Positions 1 through 9,195 of a stretch of 41,603 bases of DNA are shown piece after piece (the stretch's first letter is position 1; the number at the start of each line of letters is the position of its first letter). The stretch comes from Cerasicoccus frondis (lineage in GTDB: Bacteria; Verrucomicrobiota; Verrucomicrobiia; Opitutales; Cerasicoccaceae): contig JAVDPC010000015.1 in NCBI GenBank assembly GCA_031296915.1, positions 1 to 41,603 on the forward strand. The letters run 5' to 3'. A program made the translations under genes and the position numbers. A model generated the notes under the pieces. That model worked only from the letters and a program-made list of their open reading frames with translations. It made no database searches and was not told the origin of the DNA.

Positions 1-1922
1 TTAGCAGCGAGGGGCTTTACCTGTCTTTTCAGGACGGTTGGGTCAACAGCGGCACGCTCCAGTCGAGCAACGGCGGGGTAGCGTCGCTTTATGGCGATGG
101 GATCCTGGACAACACCGGCGGCATGCTTGCCTCGAGTGGCGGAGGCAGCGAGACGATCGTGGAATACGGGATCGTCGACGGTGGCAGCCTGAGCACGAGC
201 GACAGCGGCAGAGTGGTCGTGACGAACGGCACGCTGAGCAACGTGACGAACGACGGCGAGACGTTGCTGCGTATCCGGGGCGAAGACGAGTATAGCGTCA
301 CGACGCCGAAGCTGAGCAACACGATCACGAACAACGCTTTTATCTACGTGGAGCAGACTAGCAGCTATTTTGGCAAGGCCGGGGTTGACGGCAGCGCGAC
401 GTTGACTGGGAGCGGGACGCTGGAGCTACTCGGCGCGGTGCTCTCCAGCGCGGTGGACTCGGGGTCGAACACGCTGACGAACGCCAGCGGCCACATCATC
501 ATGGGCAGCGGCGGCTTGGGCGGTGGCAGTTCAAACTTTGTTTTGCACAACGCTGGCTTAATCCTTTCAAATCAATTTGGTGAGCTGTATTTGGATCTAA
601 TGGCAGCAGGTTCGACGAACACCGGTAGCATCAGTTCGACCAATGGCAGCGCGTTGTATATTCAGGCTTCCGGAGTATTGGACAACACGGGCGGCTGGAT
701 TAATGCAATCGATTCTGGTAGCCAGACTTACATCTCGTATGGGGAAGTGCTTGGCGGTGGATTAAGTGCTGATTTTAGCGGCCAAATCATCGTGACTGGA
801 GCTGCGATCAATGGCGTCACCGTTCATGGCGATGTCCGTTTGCAATCTTCTAGTGACGAGATCGATTTCGGTTTTTCACCACAAATCAAAGGCGATATTA
901 CCAACTATGGCACGCTGACTGTTGAGGACCTCGGCGCATATCCCTATTATGCGACTGCAAGCGGTGTGGTTTCCTTGCAAGGCAGTGGGGCCTTATTGTT
1001 GTCCGATGGGCAATTGCAGGGGGCTTCCGGGGTGGTCAGCTCATTGACTAATGCGGAGGGCCACACCATTGGCGGAACCGGCTACCTGGGCGGCGAGGAT
1101 TTGGTCCTGGTTAACGAGGGTATTCTGGCGCCTGGCGCTTCGCCGGGATTATTATCTGTCTTAGGTGGTATGGAATTTACCGATACTGCGGAGTTGGCGA
1201 TCGAGCTCGCGGGCACAGTGAGCGGCTCCGAGTATGATGTGCTGGATTACTCCGACGGCGACCTAACCTTGGATGGGGAATTGAGTATTACGCTGATTGA
1301 CGGCTTTGAGTCGACGATTCTGTCCACCGACACGTTTACCATCGTTGAAGCGGGCGACAGCTCCACCTACACGGGGTCTTTCACCAATATACTTCCGACC
1401 GGTCGTGTGTTAACGGCAGATGGCGTCGGCTCGTTTGCGGTGGCGCTGAATGGCTCCACCGTGGTGCTTTCGGATTACCAGGCCGCGCCCCTTGCTCCTT
1501 CACTGATCGATGACTGGGCGTGGGAAGCGTTTGGCGACCTGGATCCGGCCACTGAAGACATCGTGTGGGGCGAGAATGCCAACCCCGATGGCGACCAGTT
1601 TATCAACCTGCTCGAATACGCTTTTGGCCTCGATCCTACAGAGGGGGAAATGATGATCAACCCAACTGAATTGAGCGACATGCCCGCAGGTCTGCAACTG
1701 CGTCTGCGTCAGCGTAAGGCGAGCAGTGATCCTTATTTGAATTATGCGGTGGAAATTTCCGCCACGCTTCTGGCTGGTTCCTGGTCTTCAGATGGAGTGA
1801 CTGAAGTGCCCCCGCGCGAGTCGATTAATGCTGATCTCGAATGGGTCACCTACCAACTGCCAGAAATGGACGAGGAAGAGCCACAATTCGTCCGCGTGGA
1901 CGTAACGGAGAGCGCTCCTTAG
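1..1922 (+). CDS. Autotransporter-like passenger/adhesin, C-terminal part (5' truncated by window edge)
   Basis: The reading frame is already open at base 3, so the start lies outside the window and about 639 residues are visible. The protein is rich in Gly, Ser, Thr and Asn. It carries two copies of a roughly 180-residue unit, with matching landmarks such as 'GILDNTGGMLAS'/'GVLDNTGGWINA' and 'GHIIMGSGGLGGG'/'GHTIGGTGYLGGE'. These resemble the beta-helical passenger repeats of autotransporters. After the repeats comes the usual passenger-tail pattern 'LTLDGELSITLIDGF', then a tail with 'NPDGDQFINLLEYAFGLDP' typical of verrucomicrobial secreted proteins. No C-terminal beta-barrel is present, so surface attachment would need another mechanism. 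The first ~530 bases have a much more GC-biased codon usage than the rest. A surface or secreted adhesin is likely; the ligand is unknown. Confidence 0.75.
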   Translation, partial: SSEGLYLSFQDGWVNSGTLQSSNGGVASLYGDGILDNTGGMLASSGGGSETIVEYGIVDGGSLSTSDSGRVVVTNGTLSNVTNDGETLLRIRGEDEYSVTTPKLSNTITNNAFIYVEQTSSYFGKAGVDGSATLTGSGTLELLGAVLSSAVDSGSNTLTNASGHIIMGSGGLGGGSSNFVLHNAGLILSNQFGELYLDLMAAGSTNTGSISSTNGSALYIQASGVLDNTGGWINAIDSGSQTYISYGEVLGGGLSADFSGQIIVTGAAINGVTVHGDVRLQSSSDEIDFGFSPQIKGDITNYGTLTVEDLGAYPYYATASGVVSLQGSGALLLSDGQLQGASGVVSSLTNAEGHTIGGTGYLGGEDLVLVNEGILAPGASPGLLSVLGGMEFTDTAELAIELAGTVSGSEYDVLDYSDGDLTLDGELSITLIDGFESTILSTDTFTIVEAGDSSTYTGSFTNILPTGRVLTADGVGSFAVALNGSTVVLSDYQAAPLAPSLIDDWAWEAFGDLDPATEDIVWGENANPDGDQFINLLEYAFGLDPTEGEMMINPTELSDMPAGLQLRLRQRKASSDPYLNYAVEISATLLAGSWSSDGVTEVPPRESINADLEWVTYQLPEMDEEEPQFVRVDVTESAP

Positions 1923-1951
1923 GGGGGAGCTGCTCGAATGAGATTTTCTGA

Positions 1952-2995
1952 CTATTCGCCGCCCGCCATTTGCGACAAGCGGCTGAGAGCGGCGGGACCG
2001 ATCATCTCGATGGATAGCGTTTCATGAGCGGCGCCTAACTCGACGGCGGCTTTGGGCATACCGTAGACAACACAGGATTCCTGATTCTGGGCGATGGTGC
2101 GCCAACCACGTTCACGCAGTGTTTTCAGGCCTTCGGCGCCGTCACGACCCATGCCAGTGAGGATCATCGCCACGCCAGGCTTGGGCCAATGAGAAGCCAG
2201 GCTCTTGAAGAAGACATCCACTGATGGACGGTTAACGAGGTGCGTGGGCTCGATTGTAAATTCGAATACGCCTCCGGTCCGAACGCGCATGTGGGCGTCG
2301 TGTCCGGCCATGTAGACGTTGCCAGGTTGAGGGCGCATCCCATGTTGGGCGAGCTGGACGGGCAGCTTGCAGCGGGCGTTGAGCCATTCGGCCATACCAG
2401 GCGCAAATTGTGGGTCTACGTGCTGCACAATGCCCACGATGCCTGGAAAGTCCTCGTCGAGGTTGGCCAGCACGGTGGCCAACGCTTGTGGCCCCCCTGT
2501 GGAGGAGCCAATGGCCAGAAATGGCGGTTTTTCCAGCCCGGTTACGCTGGGCATCGGGAAGGCTGGACGAGTGAGGCCAGTGCAGTAGTTGGGTTGTGTT
2601 TTGCCGGCAATGAGGCCGATGCGTTGGATTTTCTCCAGCAAGGGCTGTGCCCCATCCAGGTTGCCTCCAGCTCCTAGGGTGGGGGTGACCGTGGCGTCGA
2701 GTGCGCCATGCCCCATGGCCTCGTAGACTAACTCACCGTTGGCGCCCATGGAGGCAGTCACGACTAAAATGGGCACTGGACTGCGGGCCATGATTTCTCG
2801 TGTCGCCTCGGCGCCGTTCATTACCGGCATCACGAGGTCCATCAGCACTAGGTCGGGTGTATCTGCTTCGCAGTAGTCCACGGCCTGCTGTCCGTTTTCA
2901 GCAGTCCACGCCACGGTGTGGTCACCGTTGGATTCCACCACCCGGCGTAAACACTCCAAGGCGAGATTCATGTCGTTGACTAGGCCGATGCGCAT
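1952..2995 (-). CDS. CheB-family protein-glutamate methylesterase, WspF-like
   Basis: This 347-residue response regulator has an N-terminal receiver domain (about 1-125, phospho-acceptor Asp53 in 'LVLMDLVMP') and a C-terminal CheB methylesterase domain (about 155-345). The catalytic triad is visible: Ser165 in 'AIGSSTGGP', His192 in 'VQHVDP' and Asp285 in 'GMGRDGAEGL'. CheB enzymes remove methyl groups from glutamates of chemoreceptors. The opening 'MRIGLVNDM' with an Asn-Asp acidic pocket resembles WspF-type CheB proteins of surface-sensing/diguanylate cyclase pathways rather than classical flagellar CheB. No chemoreceptor, CheR, CheA or CheW gene is nearby, so partners must be encoded elsewhere. 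The gene is monocistronic here and convergent with the adhesin gene. Family assignment is firm; the Wsp-type role is inference. Confidence 0.93.
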   Translation of the reverse strand: MRIGLVNDMNLALECLRRVVESNGDHTVAWTAENGQQAVDYCEADTPDLVLMDLVMPVMNGAEATREIMARSPVPILVVTASMGANGELVYEAMGHGALDATVTPTLGAGGNLDGAQPLLEKIQRIGLIAGKTQPNYCTGLTRPAFPMPSVTGLEKPPFLAIGSSTGGPQALATVLANLDEDFPGIVGIVQHVDPQFAPGMAEWLNARCKLPVQLAQHGMRPQPGNVYMAGHDAHMRVRTGGVFEFTIEPTHLVNRPSVDVFFKSLASHWPKPGVAMILTGMGRDGAEGLKTLRERGWRTIAQNQESCVVYGMPKAAVELGAAHETLSIEMIGPAALSRLSQMAGGE

Positions 2996-3291
2996 GAGCA
3001 GAAAATACTACGGCCCTTTCTACCAACGAGTTAAATATGGGCGAACTTTTTATGCAGTAAAAATGCCCTAAGCGGCGCTACCGAATTCACAGCCGCTTGT
3101 TGCGATCATTTGCGGCCAATGCTTAAAGATCACTCAGCTAACGCCTTTTCAAACCGTGTATTAGAGGAGCTTTAGTCAATGGCCTGTTGCTCCGGTGTAT
3201 GAGTGCTATGGTGCTAGCTGAGGGGCTCATACCCTATGTTTATGATGTTATAGTCTTGATAACTAGTGTTTATATGCTAGGGTCTTAAGCT
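2996..3291. other. Divergent intergenic region
   Basis: This 296-base spacer separates the divergently transcribed cheB-like gene and the large secreted-protein gene, so both promoters should lie here. An AGGG at 3279-3282 sits nine bases before the ATG at 3292 and could serve as a weak ribosome-binding site. The stretch 3240-3280 is AT-rich, but I found no -35/-10 pair with proper spacing. No RNA gene or repeat was recognised. Confidence 0.4.
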
Positions 3292-6200
3292 ATGCGTTTC
3301 CATCTGCTTGCGGGGCTTAAGTCACTACTTTTGCCTCTTTTCTTTTCTATCCTAACCCTTAACGCCGCGCATCCGTATGCCGCTGATTTACTCGGATTGC
3401 TCTATATAAATGAAACCGCCGTCGGGCGGATTTTCCTTTCCATTGATAGCGATGGCAACTTCTCGGACTTGTCCGGTGACTTGACGGGTATGGTCAGCGA
3501 AACGGGCGACATCACGTTCGACGCAAATGATTTTGGGTTCACCACGGCCTCGATCGATGGAAACTTTTCCTTTGTCGCGACTGGCTCGGACAACACGCTG
3601 AGCTATCGCCTGGAAGGCGAGAAGTCGGCCGCAGTTTTTTCCAGCGAATCACTGGATGACGTGCTGACGCAGACCAACCCGCTGAACTATTTTGCCGACG
3701 CCTCAGACCTGATCTACGATGGTTCTCAGTTTGTCGCGTTGACGAACCAATCCATTGCAGTGTCCACGGATGGTCAGAATTGGGAGTCACGCGCTATCGG
3801 CCTCTCGGGTGAGTTTACCCGTATTGCTTATGGCAACGGTGTGTATGTTATCGTCGGCGACGGTAATGTGGTGGCTACTTCGTCGGATCTGGAAACTTGG
3901 ACGCTACGCAGCTCGGGCATTCCGGGGCTGGCACAGCAGAACATTGTGGAGGTTGTTTTCTTCAATGGTCGATTTTGGGCGGTCAACCTTCAATACGCGT
4001 ACATCAGCTCGGCTGATGGCGTTAGTTGGACTCAGGAAACTCCTTTTCACACCTATTATGGGGGGTATTCCAGAATGGAGGTGATCAACGGTAAGCTGGT
4101 CGTGGCTACGACGCAGGCTGGGAACTCCGCCAACACGGTTTACTATTCGTCCACCAATGGCCGTGATTTCACTGGCCCAACTGCGGGCGTCAACATTGGC
4201 GGCACACCGGTTTCAATGGTTGCTGGTAATGGCGTTGTGTTGGCGGCGTCTTCTGGGGGCTTGGCTATTTCAACCGATGGGGTGACTTTTTCGCGAATCA
4301 CTTCATCGCTACCAGCGTCCTACCCGCGTGCGATGGTGTTTGACGGCTCAAAGTTCGTAGCGAGTTGGTACAACAGCTTTCACACGTCGACGGATGGCGT
4401 CGCGTGGACTGCCAGCACGGGCCCAGGGGGCGACATCAGTGCGATGGCCGTTAATGGTTCCACGGTCGTGGCCGTGGGCGAAGAGCCTTTTCATTCCACT
4501 GATGGCGGCGCTACTTGGGATTACACTTCAACGAATTCACTGGGCAGCACACAAAGCTACGAGGTCGTTGCTGGCAATGGCGTCTTCCTTTTTCAGTCGA
4601 CCGGCTACAACACCTATCTTTCAACCGATGGGGAAAGCTTCACGGATACTGGATTGATGTTGGATGGCATTGGGTACGGCAATGGCATTTTCGCCGCCTA
4701 TGACCGCGCTAACGATAAGCTAATTTACTCCGTGGACGGCATTGATTGGTTTGACGCCATTGTGGCGGTCGACCCGTTATTTGTTTCTTACGGCGCAGTG
4801 GTTTACAACGGAGAGGTCTTTTATAAAAATGGCCTCGTTTCTACTGATGGCATTCATTGGGACTGGGCCGAGGGGCTCTCAACCTTCGGTGGAGAAGCCA
4901 AGCGTGGCGGCGGTGGTGAGCTGATCAGCTACGGCAATGGCCCGACTTACAACATCTCGCTGGATAATGGTGAAACCTTTCAGGGGCGTAATCTGAGCAA
5001 TCAGCAGGCTCACGCCGCTGACTATGGCAATGGCCTCTGGGTTATGGGCTTTAGTAGTGGCTACTACGCATACGGTGAGTCGCTGGATTCACTGACCTCT
5101 GCTCGCTACACCGAGGGAGTCGTGTCTCCAGACATTCGGACCATGAATTTCCTCGGCGATATTTTTTATGGTTCTCTGGAAGATAATCGCGTGATCTTGT
5201 CGACCGACGGTCATAGCTGGGTTCCGAAGGCTTTTGGGCCGAATGTTCGCTTAGTGAGCGCCGCTCAGTCTGGCCCGCTGGGCATTCTTACAGGCGATGA
5301 CGCCTCGGTGTTTACCGTCGATTTGGGTGGCTCTTATGCTCTGCCGGTCATCACAGCGGAACCCGCAGGCGTAGCTGCGGACGAGCTCGATCAAGTAACG
5401 TTGACGGCGACGGTGAGCAACGGCGCCAATGCGGCATATGTCTGGATAAAAGACGGCGTGCCGGTGGCTAACATCCTGAATGTGTCTAGAGCAGACACGG
5501 CTTCGATATCCTTTAACGGAATTCGCGCCGATCAGGCTGGTGATTACCGTTTGATCGTCATTGGTTCAGATGGTGGGGCTATATCTGATGTGGCCACTGT
5601 CACTGTAGAGCCCTTGGCAGTCTTCACCATGCAGCCGCAGTCCGCCACCGCGTCTGACGGCGGGAGCTATACCTTCATTTCGGAGGTCGACGACGAGACA
5701 GCGACCTTCCAGTGGTATAAAGACGGTGTTATTTTGCCCGGCGAAACAGATAGTGCGCTTTCTTTAAGTGAACTGTCCACGGCCAGTGCTGGGATCTACA
5801 CAGTGGTGGCGACGAACGCCATTGGCCCACGGGAAAGCTTGCCCGCCGCCTTGAGCATCAGCGCTGCCGTGGGGCCGACGTTGAACACCAGCTTTATGGC
5901 GAACACGCCCAGCGCTTCGCCGTTTGCGCCCGGGTCGGACACCATGTACGCCTTTGCCGAGCAGGGCGACAAGTTGATCGTTGGGGGCAGATTCTCGATC
6001 ACGGAGTTTCCACGCACGTCTAGCCTCATGCGCCTAAATGCCGACGGCACCCTGGACGATACTTATGTGGGCAGACAGATTGAATACAGCCCGCGTGGGG
6101 CTGCCACCGTGGAGGAAGTGGCTTTCGACAACGAGGGCCGTATCTACACGGGCGGCGATTATCAGTTCCCAACTCCTGGTGTCGCGGTTTACGACGCCAA

Positions 6201-7650
6201 TGGAAATCTCGTGCAAACCTTCAGCAGCTACTACCGCCAGCTGGAGTACACATTGCTTCCCTACGGTTCACGCATGGTGGTGATCGGCAACATGTATCAA
6301 TTCAATGGTTACTTTGCGCGTGCCGGCATCGCAGAAATCAATACCGACACGCTCACGCACAATACTAGCTTTACCAGCAGAACCAATTCCCAGATCGGCA
6401 ATATGACGCCTCATTGCGGCGCGATGCTTAGCAATGGTAAAGTCATCTTGGCTGGGATCCATGGGGGCAACTTGAAGCTGATCCGGATTAATGCCGACGG
6501 CTCGCGTGACAATGCGAACTTCGCTGAGCCGATCATGGCTGGACCTTCCTCTGTTCGTTGTTATGAACTTGTAACCGATGATGATGACAATATCTTCGCG
6601 TTGTGCTATGGCGTAACGCAGGTTAATGGCGTAGACGTTGCAAATGGCGTGATCCTGAAGTTTGACGCCAATGGCGTGATCGACACCACCTTTGCTGGCT
6701 CCTGGGCTCCGGGTAGTGATACCTTTGCCCATATGGCCTATGTGGGTGACCGCACCTTGGTCGTTGGGGGCACTGGCGCCGTGGCTCTGAGTACAGAAGA
6801 TGGCAGTGTGTTGCCCGTTAACTTCGGCGCCGGTTCGAATGGCACTTACTACCTGGGCTCGATACAGGGGATTCAGCGACTGTCCGATGGTTTTGTGATC
6901 GGTGGACAATTTACCTTGTTCGATGGTCAAAGCACCAACGGCATCGCCTACTATCAGATTCCGGAGGATACCGGGCCGTCGCTGCCATTGACCATTGTCA
7001 AGCAGCCGCAAAGCGTGGTGGAGCGCCTTGGCCAGCCTGGTCGTTTGGTCGTTGCTGCGACTGGATCGGGCCTGTCTTATGAGTGGTATCACGATGGCGT
7101 CCTCGTCGATGGGGAGTTTTCTAACCAACTCGAAACAGACGCCCTCGGAGCGGGTGACTCGGGTCTCTACAAGGTCGTTGTCTACGACAAGGACGGCAAC
7201 TTTGTGGAGAGTAGTGAAGTCAGCGTGACGATCCCTGATGCGCCTGTGCCATCGAGCAGCTTTGCCGATTGGGCTGAGTACAACTTGCCCCCAGGCAGCG
7301 ATTTCACCCTTGGCGGCGACCTTAATGGCAATGGTCAGCCAGACGGCTTGGATTTCGTCTTCGGCTCTGGCGTGCGTCCGACGAGCTCCATGCAAACAGG
7401 CAGTCAACTTGGACTTGGCAACGACAAAGAATACTTGACCTTTCAAGTGCGGCGTCGTCGTGGCGATACCGGTCTCAACGTTTCGCCCAAGGCGGCCCCC
7501 GACCTCGCTGGTCTAGCCAATGGAGGATCGAACGTGCAGCAAGTTTCATCGATGGTGGACGGCGAGTTTGAGATTGTGACTTACCGCGCCACGTTCTCCA
7601 TCGACGACACGGGAGCTGCGTTCTATATGATTACGGTCGAAGAAGATTAA
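3292..7650 (+). CDS. Large secreted multidomain protein (beta-propeller, Ig-like, delta-60 repeats)
   Basis: A 1452-residue protein with a signal peptide (about residues 1-31, hydrophobic core 'LLLPLFFSILTLNA'). Residues ~125-670 hold many repeats of the form 'YDGSQFVA...STDGQNW', typical of BNR/HCF136-like beta-propellers. Two Ig-like domains follow (about 684-770 and 777-855; 'YVWIKDG', 'FQWYKDG'), then a second propeller of delta-60-type repeats (about 863-1225; 'DGTLDDTYVG', 'NGVIDTTFAG'). A third Ig-like domain spans about 1230-1320 ('YEWYHDG'). The last ~130 residues carry 'DLNGNGQPDGLDFVFG', a tail seen in many verrucomicrobial secreted proteins. No catalytic motif was recognised. It is probably exported to the cell surface or outside and may bind carbohydrate or protein. 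It stands alone; its 3' end abuts a dispersed palindrome. Confidence 0.8.
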   Translation: MRFHLLAGLKSLLLPLFFSILTLNAAHPYAADLLGLLYINETAVGRIFLSIDSDGNFSDLSGDLTGMVSETGDITFDANDFGFTTASIDGNFSFVATGSDNTLSYRLEGEKSAAVFSSESLDDVLTQTNPLNYFADASDLIYDGSQFVALTNQSIAVSTDGQNWESRAIGLSGEFTRIAYGNGVYVIVGDGNVVATSSDLETWTLRSSGIPGLAQQNIVEVVFFNGRFWAVNLQYAYISSADGVSWTQETPFHTYYGGYSRMEVINGKLVVATTQAGNSANTVYYSSTNGRDFTGPTAGVNIGGTPVSMVAGNGVVLAASSGGLAISTDGVTFSRITSSLPASYPRAMVFDGSKFVASWYNSFHTSTDGVAWTASTGPGGDISAMAVNGSTVVAVGEEPFHSTDGGATWDYTSTNSLGSTQSYEVVAGNGVFLFQSTGYNTYLSTDGESFTDTGLMLDGIGYGNGIFAAYDRANDKLIYSVDGIDWFDAIVAVDPLFVSYGAVVYNGEVFYKNGLVSTDGIHWDWAEGLSTFGGEAKRGGGGELISYGNGPTYNISLDNGETFQGRNLSNQQAHAADYGNGLWVMGFSSGYYAYGESLDSLTSARYTEGVVSPDIRTMNFLGDIFYGSLEDNRVILSTDGHSWVPKAFGPNVRLVSAAQSGPLGILTGDDASVFTVDLGGSYALPVITAEPAGVAADELDQVTLTATVSNGANAAYVWIKDGVPVANILNVSRADTASISFNGIRADQAGDYRLIVIGSDGGAISDVATVTVEPLAVFTMQPQSATASDGGSYTFISEVDDETATFQWYKDGVILPGETDSALSLSELSTASAGIYTVVATNAIGPRESLPAALSISAAVGPTLNTSFMANTPSASPFAPGSDTMYAFAEQGDKLIVGGRFSITEFPRTSSLMRLNADGTLDDTYVGRQIEYSPRGAATVEEVAFDNEGRIYTGGDYQFPTPGVAVYDANGNLVQTFSSYYRQLEYTLLPYGSRMVVIGNMYQFNGYFARAGIAEINTDTLTHNTSFTSRTNSQIGNMTPHCGAMLSNGKVILAGIHGGNLKLIRINADGSRDNANFAEPIMAGPSSVRCYELVTDDDDNIFALCYGVTQVNGVDVANGVILKFDANGVIDTTFAGSWAPGSDTFAHMAYVGDRTLVVGGTGAVALSTEDGSVLPVNFGAGSNGTYYLGSIQGIQRLSDGFVIGGQFTLFDGQSTNGIAYYQIPEDTGPSLPLTIVKQPQSVVERLGQPGRLVVAATGSGLSYEWYHDGVLVDGEFSNQLETDALGAGDSGLYKVVVYDKDGNFVESSEVSVTIPDAPVPSSSFADWAEYNLPPGSDFTLGGDLNGNGQPDGLDFVFGSGVRPTSSMQTGSQLGLGNDKEYLTFQVRRRRGDTGLNVSPKAAPDLAGLANGGSNVQQVSSMVDGEFEIVTYRATFSIDDTGAAFYMITVEED

Positions 7651-7667
7651 ACTTTGCATCGCAAAGC
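7651..7667. repeat. Dispersed palindrome, copy 1 (after a stop codon)
   Basis: ACTTTGC-ATC-GCAAAGC begins on the base after the TAA of the large secreted-protein gene. The 12-base core (CTTTGC N3 GCAAAG, 7652-7666) is exact. It belongs to a family of copies scattered through the window in genes and spacers. Confidence 0.85.
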
Positions 7668-7747
7668 TTAATCTAGCTCAGATGAGTTGAATCGAATCAA
7701 TCCTTCACCTGATAAGCCCGATGTAGAGGGCAAAGGCACTCTCTTTA

Positions 7748-7781
7748 TAGCCGCCTCGCGCTTGGTTGCGCGAGGCGGCTA
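7748..7781. terminator. Strong hairpin between convergent genes, probable bidirectional terminator
   Basis: A perfect 14-base-pair stem (7748-7761 with 7768-7781, arm TAGCCGCCTCGCGC) closes a six-base loop. It lies between two genes that converge on it. There is no clear T-tract on either side, so it may stop transcription in another way or be a repetitive palindrome. Confidence 0.6.
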
Positions 7782-7852
7782 AACACATTTCATCTAACTT
7801 GGCCGATGAGGCCGCAGTGTTGGAGACTCAGTTACGGACTGCCTGCCCGCTC

Positions 7853-7905
7853 AATTGCCTCCGCCTTGTGTTGAATTCATTCTCACCCCACTTGAGGAGG
7901 CAATT
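7853..7905. repeat. 10-bp inverted repeat with 33-base spacer
   Basis: AATTGCCTCC at 7853-7862 is matched by its exact complement GGAGGCAATT at 7896-7905, just beyond the 3' end of the sialidase-fold gene. It could form a long-looped hairpin in the 3' untranslated region. Function is unknown. Confidence 0.45.
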
Positions 7906-7938
7906 AAAACTGAAACTGCTCTAACATTGTAGGCCGTG

Positions 7939-9114
7939 TTATTGGAAAGGATTCTGTTCTGAATCGGTGAGCTTCAATGATCGAAAGTTTTCGATGCGAT
8001 GAAAAGTCAGGTAGTTGGCGTCGTGTTGGTTTTGCGCGCCGCCCTGATCGTCGTCCCACGCTGTTCGACTGACGGCGATGATATCGTCGTCTTCAAACAG
8101 CCAATCTACGTATTGGAACCCGTGGCGGGATGGGTCCGGGTGATAAAGTGCAACGTAGCGGATTTCCCATTTGCGGACATCCTTAGAGCAAGCCAGAGCC
8201 AGTGTGTTGCGACGGAACGTTTGCTTTTCGCAGTCGCTGTGTATTGGTGGAACGGCATTGCATAGTGTCCAGTACTTATTGCTTTGGGCATCATGGCGAA
8301 TAGTGAATTTCGTGGCGCCGCCTGGGAGGTCGATGAGGTCTTCTTCTGGATTGAACTGTAAGGCATTTCCATCGGCATCGAGTGTTACGATGGCGGCTTT
8401 TCCAGCATTGTTATAGTCTACGCGCAATACATTGCCGATGTTGTCGTTGGGCATCACGACGGCGTTGCCTTCAAGCCATCCTCCGAAGTTTCCGTCGAGC
8501 CAATGAGGCGAGTGTCTGAGCACTGGTGTGAAGTGCCAGCTGTCTCGGCGGAGCAGGTTTGAGCCGAGGGGAGCGGACATCATGATCGGGTTGTAGCGCT
8601 CACCCCAGCGCGTACTGCCAGTTGCGTCTTCAACAGCGCGCCAGATCCGGCCATTGCTAATCGCGAATGCGGTAGGAGCGGTGTGATATTGTCCAAAGGG
8701 AGTGAGCAGGCCATTGGTGGTGTTCGTCGGATTAGTCCATGTATAACCGCCATCGTCACTGCGTCGAATGACTAAATGGCCGTGATGATGCGTTGGGCCA
8801 AACAGGTATAGTGCGCCATTATGCAGGAGTAAGCTGGACCAAAATGCGGGTGTAATGGTTGCGATTTTTGACCAATTGACGCCGGCGTCCTCGCTGCGAA
8901 AAATTACAGTCGTCGCTGCTTCGTGCTCCTTCGTTTGTGGTCCGAAAAAATCATGGCTCGCGATATACACGTTGTTATCTAGTTTCGCGATGCTGGGCGA
9001 ACCGATGTATTGTCCCTCCTTTACATAGGCGTGGTCAATGATGCGACCTGGGGGCGGGGCGATCTCTGTTGATGGGGACTCGGCTTCTTGGGCCTTCTTG
9101 AATGGACTAAGCAT
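7939..9114 (-). CDS. Sialidase/BNR-repeat superfamily protein
   Basis: A 391-residue protein with Asp-box (BNR) motifs, 'RSEDAGVNW' and 'RSDDGGYTW', of the kind that stabilise six-bladed sialidase-type propellers. Asp boxes also occur in non-sialidase hydrolases and binding proteins. No signal peptide is evident at the chosen start; the N-terminus is Pro/Glu-rich, so the product may be cytoplasmic unless the true start differs. I cannot confirm the full Arg triad of true sialidases. It diverges from the AraC-family gene about 80 bases away and sits at the edge of the glycosidase locus. A role in carbohydrate breakdown is likely; substrate and actual hydrolase activity are uncertain. Confidence 0.7.
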   Translation of the reverse strand: MLSPFKKAQEAESPSTEIAPPPGRIIDHAYVKEGQYIGSPSIAKLDNNVYIASHDFFGPQTKEHEAATTVIFRSEDAGVNWSKIATITPAFWSSLLLHNGALYLFGPTHHHGHLVIRRSDDGGYTWTNPTNTTNGLLTPFGQYHTAPTAFAISNGRIWRAVEDATGSTRWGERYNPIMMSAPLGSNLLRRDSWHFTPVLRHSPHWLDGNFGGWLEGNAVVMPNDNIGNVLRVDYNNAGKAAIVTLDADGNALQFNPEEDLIDLPGGATKFTIRHDAQSNKYWTLCNAVPPIHSDCEKQTFRRNTLALACSKDVRKWEIRYVALYHPDPSRHGFQYVDWLFEDDDIIAVSRTAWDDDQGGAQNQHDANYLTFHRIENFRSLKLTDSEQNPFQ

Positions 9115-9195
9115 AGAGCGAAAGGAGTTTTAAATTGCACTTCATGCTTAAAGCATCAGCATGTGTATAGCGCTTGGTATAAGGATCGTCTAATT

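Noticed and set aside
6268..7446. 392-codon open frame antisense to the large secreted-protein gene
   Set aside because: It is the mirror of a well-supported coding sequence with clear Ig and delta-60 repeats; the antisense product shows no recognisable domain.
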